A DNA stretch of 64,000 nt from Alkalihalobacillus deserti (lineage in GTDB: Bacteria; Bacillota; Bacilli; Bacillales; Bacillaceae_D). The stretch is taken from contig NZ_JAJAFR010000009.1 in the NCBI RefSeq assembly GCF_020734105.1, positions 1 through 64,000 of the forward strand, read 5' to 3'. The position numbers were made by a program, and so were the translations under genes. The notes beneath the pieces are model-generated. The model did not search any database. It worked only from the letters and a program-made list of their open reading frames with translations, and was not told where the DNA came from. Positions 49,079 to 57,717 of the stretch are shown in pieces; the first letter of the stretch is position 1; each line of letters opens with the position of its first letter.

Positions 49079-49177
49079 ATGTCAGAAGCTGTAACGCCAA
49101 CTTATGGTTTTAGTTTTCCTTTACTTGTCGTGCTGTTTATCTTACTTATAATCATTGGTACAGCATACGTTTGCTAA
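49079..49177 (+). CDS. YjcZ-family sporulation miniprotein
   Basis: A 32-codon gene encodes MSEAVTPTYGFSFPLLVVLF then ILLIIIGTAYVC. The helix motif is the same as in the two minus-strand paralogues on the other side of prsA. AGGAAGGAATG precedes the start. Confidence 0.78.
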   Translation: MSEAVTPTYGFSFPLLVVLFILLIIIGTAYVC

Positions 49178-49186
49178 TTACTATAA

Positions 49187-49380
49187 GAGCTTGTTCAAAA
49201 AGGGAAGACCGCCCTTTTTGAACCTTTAATATCCTCTCTCCTAATGCGGCGTTGCAATGGCTTCACTCACTGCGCGTCTATCCGAGAAAACCACTCGGAT
49301 AGACTTAAAACATTGCAGTGGCTTCGCTCATTGCTTCGAGCTTGTTCAAAAAGGGAAGACCGCCCTTTTTGAACAAGCTC
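49187..49380. repeat. Three-hairpin dispersed repeat, copy R2
   Basis: Left hairpin 49193-49223 (GTTCAAAAAGGG, loop AAGACCG) and right hairpin 49338-49380 (18-bp arm GAGCTTGTTCAAAAAGGG, same loop) share arms. The central hairpin at 49277-49303 has TCTATCCGAG / CTCGGATAGA around AAAACCA. Flanking TATAA on both sides may be a target-site duplication. Conserved inner flanks: TTGCAATGGCTTCACTCACTG and CTTAAAACATTGCAGTGGC. Confidence 0.87.
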
Positions 49381-49395
49381 TATAAGCATTAGTTA

Positions 49396-49421
49396 AAACC
49401 CGTTATAAACATAACGGGTTT
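49396..49421. terminator. Hairpin after repeat R2
   Basis: AAACCCGTTAT pairs with ATAACGGGTTT; likely the terminator of the YjcZ-type gene or of yhaL, displaced by the repeat. Confidence 0.6.
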
Positions 49422-49502
49422 AGTCCTGAAAGAGTATACGATTCAAAGTAAATGACCTCATATTAACTTACACAAAAAGCACCTGAATATGATTATTCAG
49501 CT

Positions 49503-49775
49503 TTAATTTATTCCACGACGTTCTTTCTCTTCTTCCATTCGACTCATATAGATGTTTCCTTCATTTTCAATCCACTCTTGTTCCATACGTTTATCTTCAA
49601 GTGCATATTTCACTGATAAATATCCACTAAAGATAATGCCAGCAAGAACAAAATAAACCCACCATGGACTAGACAACAATACATTCCCCACTGTAGTCTG
49701 TGTGAGGATAAAACCAACGGCAAGGATGGCTAGTAGGAACAGTGCTAAACGTTTACTTGATTGTTTGTCTTTCAT
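49503..49775 (-). CDS. yhaL: YhaL-like sporulation protein
   Basis: The 90-residue protein has two membrane segments (about 10-27 and 35-55) and a charged C-terminal tail with YALEDKRMEQEWIENEGNIY and MERRG-type ending, matching B. subtilis YhaL, which is sigma-E dependent. It is longer than YhaL at the N terminus by one helix. It follows yhaM and faces prsA, as in B. subtilis. AGGGGAAAAT precedes the ATG. Confidence 0.75.
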   Translation of the reverse strand: MKDKQSSKRLALFLLAILAVGFILTQTTVGNVLLSSPWWVYFVLAGIIFSGYLSVKYALEDKRMEQEWIENEGNIYMSRMEEEKERRGIN

Positions 49776-49835
49776 ATTTTCCCCTCCATGCTAATATCTT
49801 TATTATAAGATATGTACAAGCATGGACAGTTAGAA

Positions 49836-50795
49836 CTAATAATCTAAAGGTGGTTCATGAAAACTAGGTTTATAAAAACTACGGTTGTCCATTGCAAAGA
49901 TGCGCTCAGAAAATTCTCCTGGTTGAACCCGTTCTAATGCCCGGTCCATCATGTTCATTTTTGCATCAATGTTATCAATTATATGCAAGACTTCCGCTTC
50001 TCGAGTGACGGGTACTTTCGGACTTCCCCATTCCCCTTTTCCATGATGGCTTAAAATCAAATGCTGAAGCATTAAAATTTCCTCTCCAGCAATCGCCAAT
50101 TCCTTGGCAGCTTCCGCTATTTCCGTAACCATAATGGAGATATGTCCAAGTAATTTACCTTCTAAAGTATATGTGGTATCAATAGGACCTGAGAGCTCTC
50201 TGACTTTGCCCAAATCATGTAAAATAATACCAGAATAAAGCAGATCCGTATCTAATGTTGGATATAACTCAGATAAACTTTTTGCTACTCTCAACATGCA
50301 CACAACATGATAAGCAAGCCCTGAAACGAATTCATGATGATTTTTAGTCGCGGCAGGTGATTCTAAAAAAGCTTGTTGATGTTTTTTTAATAAATGACGA
50401 GTAACCCGCTGAATGTTGGCATTTCTCATTTCAAATATATATTGATTGATCTCTTCTAACATGTCTGATGGTGAAACCGGTGCTGACCGAACAAAATCAG
50501 CTACTTTCACTTGATCCATAGCTGAAGTAGGACGGATACTGCTGATTTTCATCTGCATGCGACCACGATAATCAGCTACTTCACCATGAAGATAAACAAT
50601 AGCTTGACTAATGAAGGTTACTTCATCATCAGGTGAACATCCCCACAATTTTGCTTCAATGTCACCAGTTTGATCACTTAATATTAATGTCAAGAAAGGC
50701 TTGCCATTACTAGCTGTCCCTTTTGTTGCAGATTTAATTAAGTAATATGCCTCAACACGATCGCCTACTTGTTGAAACCGGATCCCCTTGCTCAT
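49836..50795 (-). CDS. yhaM: 3'-5' exoribonuclease YhaM
   Basis: YhaM has an N-terminal OB-fold nucleic-acid-binding domain (residues ~10-90) and a C-terminal HD domain with [29 protein letters not shown] and [14 protein letters not shown] carrying the metal-binding His/Asp. It degrades RNA and single-stranded DNA from the 3' end. Length 319 fits (B. subtilis 314). It lies between yhaL and cssS. Confidence 0.93.
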   Translation of the reverse strand: MSKGIRFQQVGDRVEAYYLIKSATKGTASNGKPFLTLILSDQTGDIEAKLWGCSPDDEVTFISQAIVYLHGEVADYRGRMQMKISSIRPTSAMDQVKVADFVRSAPVSPSDMLEEINQYIFEMRNANIQRVTRHLLKKHQQAFLESPAATKNHHEFVSGLAYHVVCMLRVAKSLSELYPTLDTDLLYSGIILHDLGKVRELSGPIDTTYTLEGKLLGHISIMVTEIAEAAKELAIAGEEILMLQHLILSHHGKGEWGSPKVPVTREAEVLHIIDNIDAKMNMMDRALERVQPGEFSERIFAMDNRSFYKPSFHEPPLDY

Positions 50796-50886
50796 ATGCT
50801 CGTCACCTCATCTATTAATTTCATAATCTTATATTTTAGTATAGCATAATTTACTAATGTGAAATGGCCACATAACCAAAAATTGA

Positions 50887-50907
50887 CCCAGACTAGATAA
50901 GTCTGGG
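50887..50907 (-). terminator. Terminator after cssS
   Basis: CCCAGACT pairs with AGTCTGGG, followed on the minus strand by TCAATTTTTGG. Confidence 0.7.
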
Positions 50908-50917
50908 ACTGATAAAG

Positions 50918-52288
50918 CTATTTTTTCTTTCTAGCTTTGTTAATGGCATGATCCTCTTTAGGAAAAGTGATAGTAAACTTCACACCAACATCAGTGTTCT
51001 CCACTCTAGGACTTCCACCATGTAATTCTGTAATCCGTTTAACAATCGCCAGACCAAGTCCGAATTTCCCTTTATTCCCCTTGTAAAAAGGATTAAATAA
51101 TTGAGGCAAGTCTATCGTAGGAATGGACTCTCCATTATTTTCGACAGTGATAATAATGGCATCATCCATTGCAGTTGCTTTTATCCAAATCCGATCTCTA
51201 GCGTAACGTAAGGCATTTTCAACTAGATTTTCTAAGAGGACTTCAAGCTGTTCTAAATCACATAATAGTTCTGTTTTAGCTCCTTCAATCAAAATCTTCA
51301 CATCTTCACGTTGCACCCGAAATCGTTCTTCTATTTTAAACGCTATTTGTCCAAAGAGTATCTTTTCGTGCTTTGGACTTTCTTCTTTTAAAGAATCTAA
51401 TTTCGTATAGTAAAGCATATCAATCACACGACGTTCCATTCGATTTGCTTCTTCAATGATTACGTCCATCGTGCTTTCCATATTTTCTTTCGGTAGAATA
51501 CCGTCTTTTACTGACTGAGCATAGCTTTTTATCACCATGATGGGTGTCTTAAGTTCATGTGAAGCATGTTGAATAAACGTTTTTTGTGATCGGTCGTATA
51601 GGTTCAGATTCTGACGCATTCTCTCAAATTGGTCTGACAATCTCTGGAAATCCTCGTCACCCTTCCATTTAAAAGGTTCCTTCCAATCACGATTAGCAAT
51701 TTGCTCTAAATGATTTCCTAGCACAATTAATGGTTGTCTTAGATAATGCTTTAACCACATTGCTGGCAATAAACTTAACGCACTAGTTAGGAGCAGTATA
51801 TAAGCTAATCGCTCCCACAAGCGATTGACCATTTGATCACGATACGTATCCCACATATAGGAAATATGAAAAGCTGGATATTCATCAATTTGAGCATTAG
51901 CAATCACGTAAAAGACTGTAGCATCGCCATATTGAATTTCGTAACGCCCCCGGCTTACCTCTTGTTTAAAAGCATTTTGTGCCATTTCCTGTAAAACCTC
52001 TTGAGGAGGAGGACTTCCTTCTGGTGGTAGTCGTGGAGACTCGTATATAAAGAAGTGACCCACAGCGCCTGCTTCCCTGTCCGTAAACTCACTCTCATTT
52101 CTTGGATTAATTAAATCCCATAATGGATAAGCAATTCTAATTTGTTCAGTTTCTATTATACGATACGTTTCCTCTGTTAAAGTCCCTTTGATCGAAATGG
52201 GATAGATAATGATGATTAAAAGTCCTACTAAAACAATAATTGAGATAAACGCAAGCCAAATTCGTTGCGTCAAATTCACTTTTATCAT
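50918..52288 (-). CDS. cssS: Secretion-stress sensor histidine kinase CssS
   Basis: The 456-residue kinase has two membrane segments (about 10-30 and 160-180) around an extracytoplasmic sensor domain, a HAMP-like region, the phospho-histidine in FIQHASHELKTPIMVIKSYA, and the ATPase motifs LVENALRYA and GKFGLGLAIVKRI. The H-box and the partner regulator agree with CssS, which detects misfolded exported protein and heat in B. subtilis. It overlaps cssR by four bases (ATGA). No htrA/htrB target is in the window. Confidence 0.85.
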   Translation of the reverse strand: MIKVNLTQRIWLAFISIIVLVGLLIIIIYPISIKGTLTEETYRIIETEQIRIAYPLWDLINPRNESEFTDREAGAVGHFFIYESPRLPPEGSPPPQEVLQEMAQNAFKQEVSRGRYEIQYGDATVFYVIANAQIDEYPAFHISYMWDTYRDQMVNRLWERLAYILLLTSALSLLPAMWLKHYLRQPLIVLGNHLEQIANRDWKEPFKWKGDEDFQRLSDQFERMRQNLNLYDRSQKTFIQHASHELKTPIMVIKSYAQSVKDGILPKENMESTMDVIIEEANRMERRVIDMLYYTKLDSLKEESPKHEKILFGQIAFKIEERFRVQREDVKILIEGAKTELLCDLEQLEVLLENLVENALRYARDRIWIKATAMDDAIIITVENNGESIPTIDLPQLFNPFYKGNKGKFGLGLAIVKRITELHGGSPRVENTDVGVKFTITFPKEDHAINKARKKK

Positions 52289-52971
52289 GAAGAAAGAATC
52301 CTATAACCATATCCATATAACGTTTCTAAATGAATACGCGGCATTTTCTTACGAACTCGCCGAACAACGTCATCTACAGCACGTTCAGAACCAAAGTAAT
52401 TTTCTCCCCAAACATGTTCGATGATTTTCTCCCGGGAAAATGCTTTCCCTATATCACCCGATAAAATTAAAATAAGATCCATTTCCTTCGTTGTTAAATC
52501 AACTAAAGGTTCACCCTCTGCCTCTTCATCAACCACAGTTCTTCCTACCGGATCAATTGTATACTGATTTAATTCGACTTTCTTTTGTTCTTGTGTCGTT
52601 ATCCCATAGATACGATTGAGTAACTTCTTAGCTCGAATTATTAATTCTTGTGGTAGGAATGGTTTCGCTAAATAGTCATCGCTCCCCATCTCAAGCCCTA
52701 AAACTCGATCTAAGTCTTGATCTCTTGCAGATATAAATATCACAGGGGTGTCAGCTTCTTCTTTTATCGCTTTTAATAGTTGATAACCATCCGTTCCTGG
52801 TAACATAATATCAAGAATCCAAAGATGTGGCTTTTTTTCTCCTATGACATCGCGAGCAGCATCTCCATCATTAAAGACCCTTACATTCCAACCTTCTTTT
52901 TCCAAATATACTTTTAACACTTCAGATAAATTTTCTTCATCTTCTACGAGATAGACGAGATATTCATTCAT
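52285..52971 (-). CDS. cssR: Secretion-stress response regulator CssR
   Basis: The 228-residue OmpR-type regulator has a receiver domain (VEDEEN acidic pocket, phospho-acceptor Asp in HLWILDIMLPGTDGY, FISARDQDLDRVLGLEMGSD, Lys in YLAKPFLPQELI) and a winged-helix effector ending ETLYGYGYRILSS. Several stretches are nearly identical to B. subtilis CssR (HLWILDIMLP, DDVVRR). It would activate htrA-like protease genes under secretion stress. AGGAGGAATGAGGT precedes the ATG. Confidence 0.88.
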   Translation of the reverse strand: MNEYLVYLVEDEENLSEVLKVYLEKEGWNVRVFNDGDAARDVIGEKKPHLWILDIMLPGTDGYQLLKAIKEEADTPVIFISARDQDLDRVLGLEMGSDDYLAKPFLPQELIIRAKKLLNRIYGITTQEQKKVELNQYTIDPVGRTVVDEEAEGEPLVDLTTKEMDLILILSGDIGKAFSREKIIEHVWGENYFGSERAVDDVVRRVRKKMPRIHLETLYGYGYRILSS

Positions 52972-53276
52972 ACCTCATTCCTCCTTCTATAGAACCTTCT
53001 TTTAGAATACTTAATAGATATTGTATCCTATTTTAGGTTACGAAACGAGTTCCATGCGCTATCTACCACAATAATTATGTATATTTACATTGTTTCTCAT
53101 ATTCCAAGCAAAAAAAACATTATTCGTGTTTTTATTTGCAGATTCGATATTTCCCGGGTAAAAGTGTCAAAATCACTTAGAAAATTTAATTCTCGTCCTG
53201 TTTTCAACTTATATAATTAGACTCAATAAATAAGTCTCTTTACTATAAATTGTGCTTAGATAAGCTTTAATCCCCA
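52972..53276. other. Intergenic region upstream of cssR
   Basis: AT-rich, with no ORF, repeat or strong hairpin that I can support. It must contain the cssRS promoter on the minus strand, but no clear sigma-A match was found. Confidence 0.35.
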
Positions 53277-53692
53277 CTATAAAGCCGCAACAACTGTTAA
53301 GGCTGCAAGCGGTAAAATTAAACGATTTACCTTCTTAGTCTAGGAAAAGGAGGATATGGATATAGGTAAGGTTGATAATATCCATAATAACCAGGAAAAA
53401 CCGGTGAGTAAAATGGGTAACGCTGTTCATTTTCTATTTGTCTTGCCAGAGGCTGCTGTGGTTGTTGAATATACGCTTGCTCATTCCCTTAGTCGTTCAT
53501 CGTCTGCGCATCTCTTGCATAAGTTTTGCTAAATCGATATATTGCCCTGTTTCATCAATTGGAACCATCATGTAAATATAATCATCATCAACGTGCTCGA
53601 CAATTCCAGGTATGTTGACCTTGCACTTGTAATTGAACTGGTTTACTTAAATGCTCTTGACACTGTGTCTTCATAGTTAGAAATTGACTCAT
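53277..53692 (-). pseudogene. Broken spore-coat-like gene
   Basis: From ATG 53692 (after AAGGAGATGG) the frame reads MSQFLTMKTQCQEHLSKPVQ and stops early. The sense shifts to IPGIVEHVDDDYIYMMVPID, then GQYIDLAKLMQEMRRR. A third frame carries EQAYIQQPQQPLARQIENEQ with a Tyr/Pro-rich end YPYPPFPRLRR, and a fourth reads RLILPLAALTVVAAL to the stop at 53277. Tyr/Pro-rich tails followed by a RLILPLAAL-type segment occur in small Bacillus coat or spore proteins. Three shifts argue for decay. Confidence 0.65.
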
Positions 53693-53781
53693 TTTAACCA
53701 TCTCCTTTCTGCTACACAAGCCTATTCATCATAAACACTATAGGTGAATGCTGTTAACTAAGATATTTCCTCACAAAAAAA

Positions 53782-53806
53782 GAAGCATAACCTATAGTTA
53801 TGCTTC
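53782..53806 (-). terminator. Terminator after yidC
   Basis: GAAGCATAAC pairs with GTTATGCTTC, followed on the minus strand by seven T. Confidence 0.85.
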
Positions 53807-53818
53807 AAACAAATTACT

Positions 53819-54586
53819 TTAAGTTTTACTTAATTGTATAGTTTGTTGTTGTTCAGATTTAGTGACGATAAAATACGTTTGAATGATCATAAAAACATTT
53901 CCTACTACCCAATACAAAGAAAGAGCTGCTGGCAAGGTAATACCTGCTACAATAATCATGACTGGCATGATATATATGATCATTTTCATTTGATCATTTA
54001 ATTGAGCTGATGTCATCTTCACTTGGATAAAAGTAGTTATTCCTGCAGTAAGTGGTAATAAATAAATTGGATCGGGATTACCAAGATCAAACCATAAGAA
54101 GTTGTGTAAAGCAATTTGTTCCGTTCTCATAATGGCAAAATAAAAAGCCATTAAAACTGGGAGCTGTACAAACATAGGCAAGCATCCAGCCATAGGATTA
54201 ACCCCATTATCCTTATAGAGGGCAAAAAGTTCTTTTTGCATCTCTTGCTGTTTCTTTGGATCTTTTTTCGACTCTTCTTTATACTTCTTTTGTAATTGCT
54301 CCATCTCAGGTCGAAGAGCTTGCATAGCACGTGTACTTTTCTGTTGCTTTAAAGTTAGTGGTAATAAACATAAACGTATAAAAATAGTCACCAATACGAT
54401 CGATAATCCGTAACTCCCATTGAATAGCTCTGCCACATAAATAATAAGCCATGACAAAGGGTACACAAAGAAATGGTTCCAGAAACCTTGTGTTTCAGCC
54501 GTAATAGGAACTTTCTCCACCGAACCACAAGCTGTAAGAAAAATCGTCATACTTAAAATCAATAATAAAAATATATATTTTTTCAA
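53819..54586 (-). CDS. yidC: Membrane protein insertase YidC
   Basis: The 255-residue Oxa1/YidC-type insertase has a lipoprotein signal ending FLTACGSVE and five membrane segments. The conserved groove arginine is in [18 protein letters not shown], the cytoplasmic coiled hairpin is MRPEMEQL-like ([17 protein letters not shown]), and the [20 protein letters not shown] signature is present. B. subtilis has two such genes (spoIIIJ and yqjG); this copy has a 91-codon ORF directly in front, the arrangement of the inducible type. The start is TTG seven bases after AGGAGG. The ribosome site is predicted to be masked by a hairpin (54590-54629). Confidence 0.93.
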   Translation of the reverse strand: MKKYIFLLLILSMTIFLTACGSVEKVPITAETQGFWNHFFVYPLSWLIIYVAELFNGSYGLSIVLVTIFIRLCLLPLTLKQQKSTRAMQALRPEMEQLQKKYKEESKKDPKKQQEMQKELFALYKDNGVNPMAGCLPMFVQLPVLMAFYFAIMRTEQIALHNFLWFDLGNPDPIYLLPLTAGITTFIQVKMTSAQLNDQMKMIIYIMPVMIIVAGITLPAALSLYWVVGNVFMIIQTYFIVTKSEQQQTIQLSKT

Positions 54587-54589
54587 AAG

Positions 54590-54629
54590 ATTTCCTCCTC
54601 ATGTTTTCAATAATTCAAACGAAAAAAAT
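54590..54629 (-). promoter_or_regulatory. Hairpin masking the yidC ribosome-binding site
   Basis: In RNA sense AUUUUUUUC (54621-54629, the Ile-Phe-Phe codons of the upstream ORF) pairs with GGAGGAAAU (54590-54598, the yidC Shine-Dalgarno) over nine pairs, three of them G-U, around a 22-base loop. An ACUCC just upstream could add an alternative pairing. A ribosome halted on the last codons of the ORF would break this stem. Confidence 0.6.
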
Positions 54630-54890
54630 TGGAGTTATCTCTTCTTCATCTTGATTATTATTATGATCACTAGCAGAGGGAATTTTCGGCTTATACTGTA
54701 CAACACCAAGATGGATGAGCATGGGACTTACTGGCTCTTGTACTTCCGTATAGAAAAACTGATTTCTCCAGTTTGTACGTAGCTCCCACTCTATTAATAG
54801 GACATTTGCCTTCGTCATTGCCGCCACTAGTAAAACAGTCAGTACAACACTAACCCACAATGAAGTCATATCCGATATAATCTCGACCAT
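54615..54890 (-). CDS. MifM-like candidate arrest peptide / sensor upstream of yidC
   Basis: The 91-residue product starts MVEIISDMTSLWVSVVLTVL (ATG 54890 after AAGGAGGTG). It has one N-terminal membrane helix (about 10-34), a cytoplasmic stretch, and an acidic-hydrophobic end QDEEEITPIFFV. The stop lies 28 bp before the yidC start. B. subtilis MifM, upstream of yidC2/yqjG, has the same build: membrane helix, no conserved fold, and an acidic C-terminal arrest motif (DEED-type) that stalls ribosomes until the peptide is inserted. Direct sequence similarity to MifM is weak apart from size, helix and acidic cluster, so the function is inferred from architecture. Confidence 0.6.
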   Translation of the reverse strand: MVEIISDMTSLWVSVVLTVLLVAAMTKANVLLIEWELRTNWRNQFFYTEVQEPVSPMLIHLGVVQYKPKIPSASDHNNNQDEEEITPIFFV

Positions 54891-55101
54891 CTCATCCACC
54901 TCCTTCTTCATAGATATAAGTTGATAATATCACAAAATAACGATCTTACCAATTGATCAAAAAAGGAAATTATATCCAACCATATTTATTAGTCTCTACT
55001 AATAACTCGGTAAATTCTTTCCTTGTTAATGTAAGCGTTTCAAAGTAAACTAATGCTAGAGCAATCTTCTAAAATTACACAATTCATTGGGGTGAAAACG
55101 T

Positions 55102-55284
55102 ATGTATGAATATTTTTTAACAGTATTTAATCCGTCTGGTGAAATTGCACTTGAAGAACGATTTGAAGCTACGTCTGATGAGGTCGCTAAGAAAAAAGGA
55201 GAAGCTTTACTGTCAGAAAAGAGCTATACCGAACATACTTATCGAATGACTCGCTCTGGTAAACTCTTATTATTTCATCGTTAA
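55102..55284 (+). CDS. yhzC: YhzC-like small protein
   Basis: The 60-residue soluble protein (MYEYFLTVFNPSGEIALEER at the start, TRSGKLLLFHR at the end) resembles B. subtilis YhzC, a small protein of unknown function. It is predicted to be a compact beta-alpha fold. GGGGTGAAAACGT precedes the ATG. Confidence 0.65.
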   Translation: MYEYFLTVFNPSGEIALEERFEATSDEVAKKKGEALLSEKSYTEHTYRMTRSGKLLLFHR

Positions 55285-55370
55285 GAAACCTTTAGAAGCA
55301 ATGAGCCATATGCTGCTTTTTTGCCGTTCGACTTAGTAAGGCGTTTCGAGCCATTATTCTTCTTTGATAA

Positions 55371-55430
55371 GGCTTTCATACTTCATTGTAACTCATCCTG
55401 TATTCACTTAAATTTTATGCTTTTCTTTTT
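55371..55430. repeat. Dispersed intergenic repeat, copy 2
   Basis: GGCTTTCATACTTCATTG, then CATCCTGTATTCACTTAAATT and TTATGCTTTTC; near copy of 22337-22395. Confidence 0.65.
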
Positions 55431-55436
55431 AATAGA

Positions 55437-55478
55437 AAAGAGGATGTTTCAAAATTAACTTTGAAACATCCTCTTTTT
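55437..55478. terminator. Bidirectional terminator, yhzC / ltaS
   Basis: AAAAGAGGATGTTTCAAA pairs with TTTGAAACATCCTCTTTT; strong in both directions. Confidence 0.9.
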
Positions 55479-55504
55479 AAAATTACCACACTTTTTGAAA
55501 AAAC

Positions 55505-57352
55505 TTAATAAAACCTTAGCAAATCTCCGTAAAGAAGTTTATCTGATAAATTTAACTCCATTGCTCCTCTTTCTCTAAATGGTTCACAATTAGATTGATC
55601 TAACTCTTCTCCATCTACCTTTCTGTAACAACTACCTTTTGTATAGACAACATCATCCGTTATCACACTACCATCTCTTAGTACAGCAAACGACGATCGT
55701 TCAGGTGAAAACAAATCAGTACCAAATTGTACATCGTCTTTTGTATCCAAACCTAATAAATGCATAATGGTTGGTTTAATATCAATTTGCCCCGCTACAG
55801 TATGGTTAATTTCATGGTTCGAGTGTCCAGGAATATGAACAAACATCGGGACTCTTTGTAATTGTACATGATCAAGATCTGTAATTTCTTCTTTATTTAG
55901 AAATAAACTCATTGCTTTATTATGATAGTTAGAAATCCCATAATGGTCACCATAAATGATGAAAATGGAATCCTCATAAATTCCCTCTTCTTTTAACCGA
56001 TTAAAAAATTGTTTTAGAGCATGATCCATGTAGCGCACCGTTGGAAAATAACGATTTAGTGTACGACTATTTGAATCAAATTCGTTAATTAATTTATCTT
56101 CTTCCTCTAATTCGAATGGAAAATGATTCGTTAATGTAATAAATTTAGAATAATAAGGTTTTGGTTGACTTTTTAGTAGTTCAATAGACTGTTCAAAGAA
56201 ATCAACGTCCTTTAAACCCCAACCTACTGAATTCTCTTCATTCACATCATAAGAGTTGATATCAAAGAATTGATCGTATCCAAGTGAATTATACATGATA
56301 TCACGATTCCAAAAGCTTTTATTATTAGCATGCAAAACAGATGAATAGTATCCTGATTCCTTCAAAATTTCAGGCAAAGCATGATATTCATTTCCAGCAT
56401 GTGTGAAAAAGACAGAACCACTGTCACGTGCAAATAAAGAATTTGCTACTAGAAATTCAGAGTCTGACGTTTTCCCCTGTGCTGTTTGATGATAAAAGTT
56501 ATCAAAATAATAACTCTCATTTATCAACTCATTTAAAAATGGAGTTATTTCTTCACCATCAATAGTCTCGTTAATCACAAAGCTTTGTAAAGATTCTAAC
56601 GAAAGAACGATGATATTTTTTCCTTCTGCGATCCCGAAAAGCTCAGGATCTGCATCCTTATAATTATTGTTTCTGTAATCAAGAACTTCTGTAATATCTG
56701 AACTATCCGCAAAAACACGTTGCGCTTTTGATTGCGACTGTATATAACCATCATAGGCATGGTAATTTAAGATTCCAATATTCTTAACAAGCATTTCGCG
56801 GTCAAAGGAACGAGTGAGTAATTGTGGCCGTTCTATTTGAGCAATTCCTAAATTGACAATAAACAAAATAAAGGATAACGACAACATCATAATTGGTTCA
56901 TGCTTCACTCGAACTTGAATAGGAACAGCCCGTTTAACGAGTAAGATGATAAGAACGATGATATCAAGTAATAAAAGTAAATCTGAAAACTTGATAAGCT
57001 CTGTTATACTTCCTGTTAAATCTTTGGCATTACTCGTTTGGAACAAAACAGGCCATGTAAGAATATCAGAGAAGAAACGAAAATACAGTAGATTTAAATA
57101 TAAAATAATTGTTGCACTAAGACTTGTTAAAACGATCATTATATTTCTAGTTATACCGGCAAAAAAGAAGCTTACCCCTATTAAGAGTACAACCGAACTC
57201 ACTGGATTTATCATTAATAAAAATTCCTGTAAAATATTTTCCGATTTAATATTAAATCCAATTTTGTATAGAATATATGTTTTTAAACATAAAAAAAAGA
57301 CTGCTATCCAGAAAAACTTGCTTTCAACTATTTTGACTTTCATTTTAGCCAT
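55505..57352 (-). CDS. Lipoteichoic acid synthase family protein (LtaS-type)
   Basis: LtaS-type enzymes polymerise glycerol phosphate from phosphatidylglycerol onto a glycolipid anchor. The 615-residue protein has five N-terminal membrane helices and a sulfatase-like extracellular domain with the metal glutamate in VLSLESLQSF, the nucleophile threonine in QTAQGKTSDSEFLVANSL, SFWNRDIMYNSLGYD, and FIIYGDHYG with the metal Asp-His. ATG 57352 follows AAAGGAG by eight bases. B. subtilis has four paralogues (LtaS, YfnI, YqgS, YvgJ); which one this matches is not clear. Confidence 0.9.
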   Translation of the reverse strand: MAKMKVKIVESKFFWIAVFFLCLKTYILYKIGFNIKSENILQEFLLMINPVSSVVLLIGVSFFFAGITRNIMIVLTSLSATIILYLNLLYFRFFSDILTWPVLFQTSNAKDLTGSITELIKFSDLLLLLDIIVLIILLVKRAVPIQVRVKHEPIMMLSLSFILFIVNLGIAQIERPQLLTRSFDREMLVKNIGILNYHAYDGYIQSQSKAQRVFADSSDITEVLDYRNNNYKDADPELFGIAEGKNIIVLSLESLQSFVINETIDGEEITPFLNELINESYYFDNFYHQTAQGKTSDSEFLVANSLFARDSGSVFFTHAGNEYHALPEILKESGYYSSVLHANNKSFWNRDIMYNSLGYDQFFDINSYDVNEENSVGWGLKDVDFFEQSIELLKSQPKPYYSKFITLTNHFPFELEEEDKLINEFDSNSRTLNRYFPTVRYMDHALKQFFNRLKEEGIYEDSIFIIYGDHYGISNYHNKAMSLFLNKEEITDLDHVQLQRVPMFVHIPGHSNHEINHTVAGQIDIKPTIMHLLGLDTKDDVQFGTDLFSPERSSFAVLRDGSVITDDVVYTKGSCYRKVDGEELDQSNCEPFRERGAMELNLSDKLLYGDLLRFY

Positions 57353-57409
57353 CTTTCTTTCTCCTTTCAATTAACAAAAAAGTTACATTTTATATCTATT
57401 CCTTATAAT

Positions 57410-57437
57410 ATCTTAATCCTTTCTTGAAACAAGTCAA
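57410..57437 (-). promoter_or_regulatory. Candidate promoter of the ltaS-type gene
   Basis: Minus strand TTGACT (57432-57437), 16 bases, TAAGAT (57410-57415). Confidence 0.45.
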
Positions 57438-57503
57438 TAAAAATATTTCCTTACTTCAATACTTCTATTTAAACAGACTAAAAAAGCACCCCCCTAAATA
57501 AGG

Positions 57504-57674
57504 AGGGCACTGAAAAAGTCCCTTTTAGCAGATTCGAGGAAGCAGCAATGGCTCCACACGTTGCGCGCCAGCTATGAGAAACCCACTCATAGCTGGCTTA
57601 AGACAAAGCAACGGTTCCGCTCATTGCTTAAAGACCACTGAAAAAAGGTGAAAACCGTACCTTTTCAGCGGCCT
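57504..57674. repeat. Three-hairpin dispersed repeat, copy R3
   Basis: The central hairpin at 57567-57597 has 12-bp arms GCCAGCTATGAG / CTCATAGCTGGC around AAACCCA. The right hairpin (CCACTGAAAAAAGGT, loop GAAAACCG, TACCTTTTCAGCGG) is at about 57634-57672; the left one is degenerate. A 10-bp direct repeat CTAAATAAGG borders the element at 57494-57503 and 57675-57684, as expected of a target-site duplication. Confidence 0.82.
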
Positions 57675-57717
57675 CTAAATAAGGGTGATGCTTTTCTAGG
57701 CTACAGCTACAACAAGA

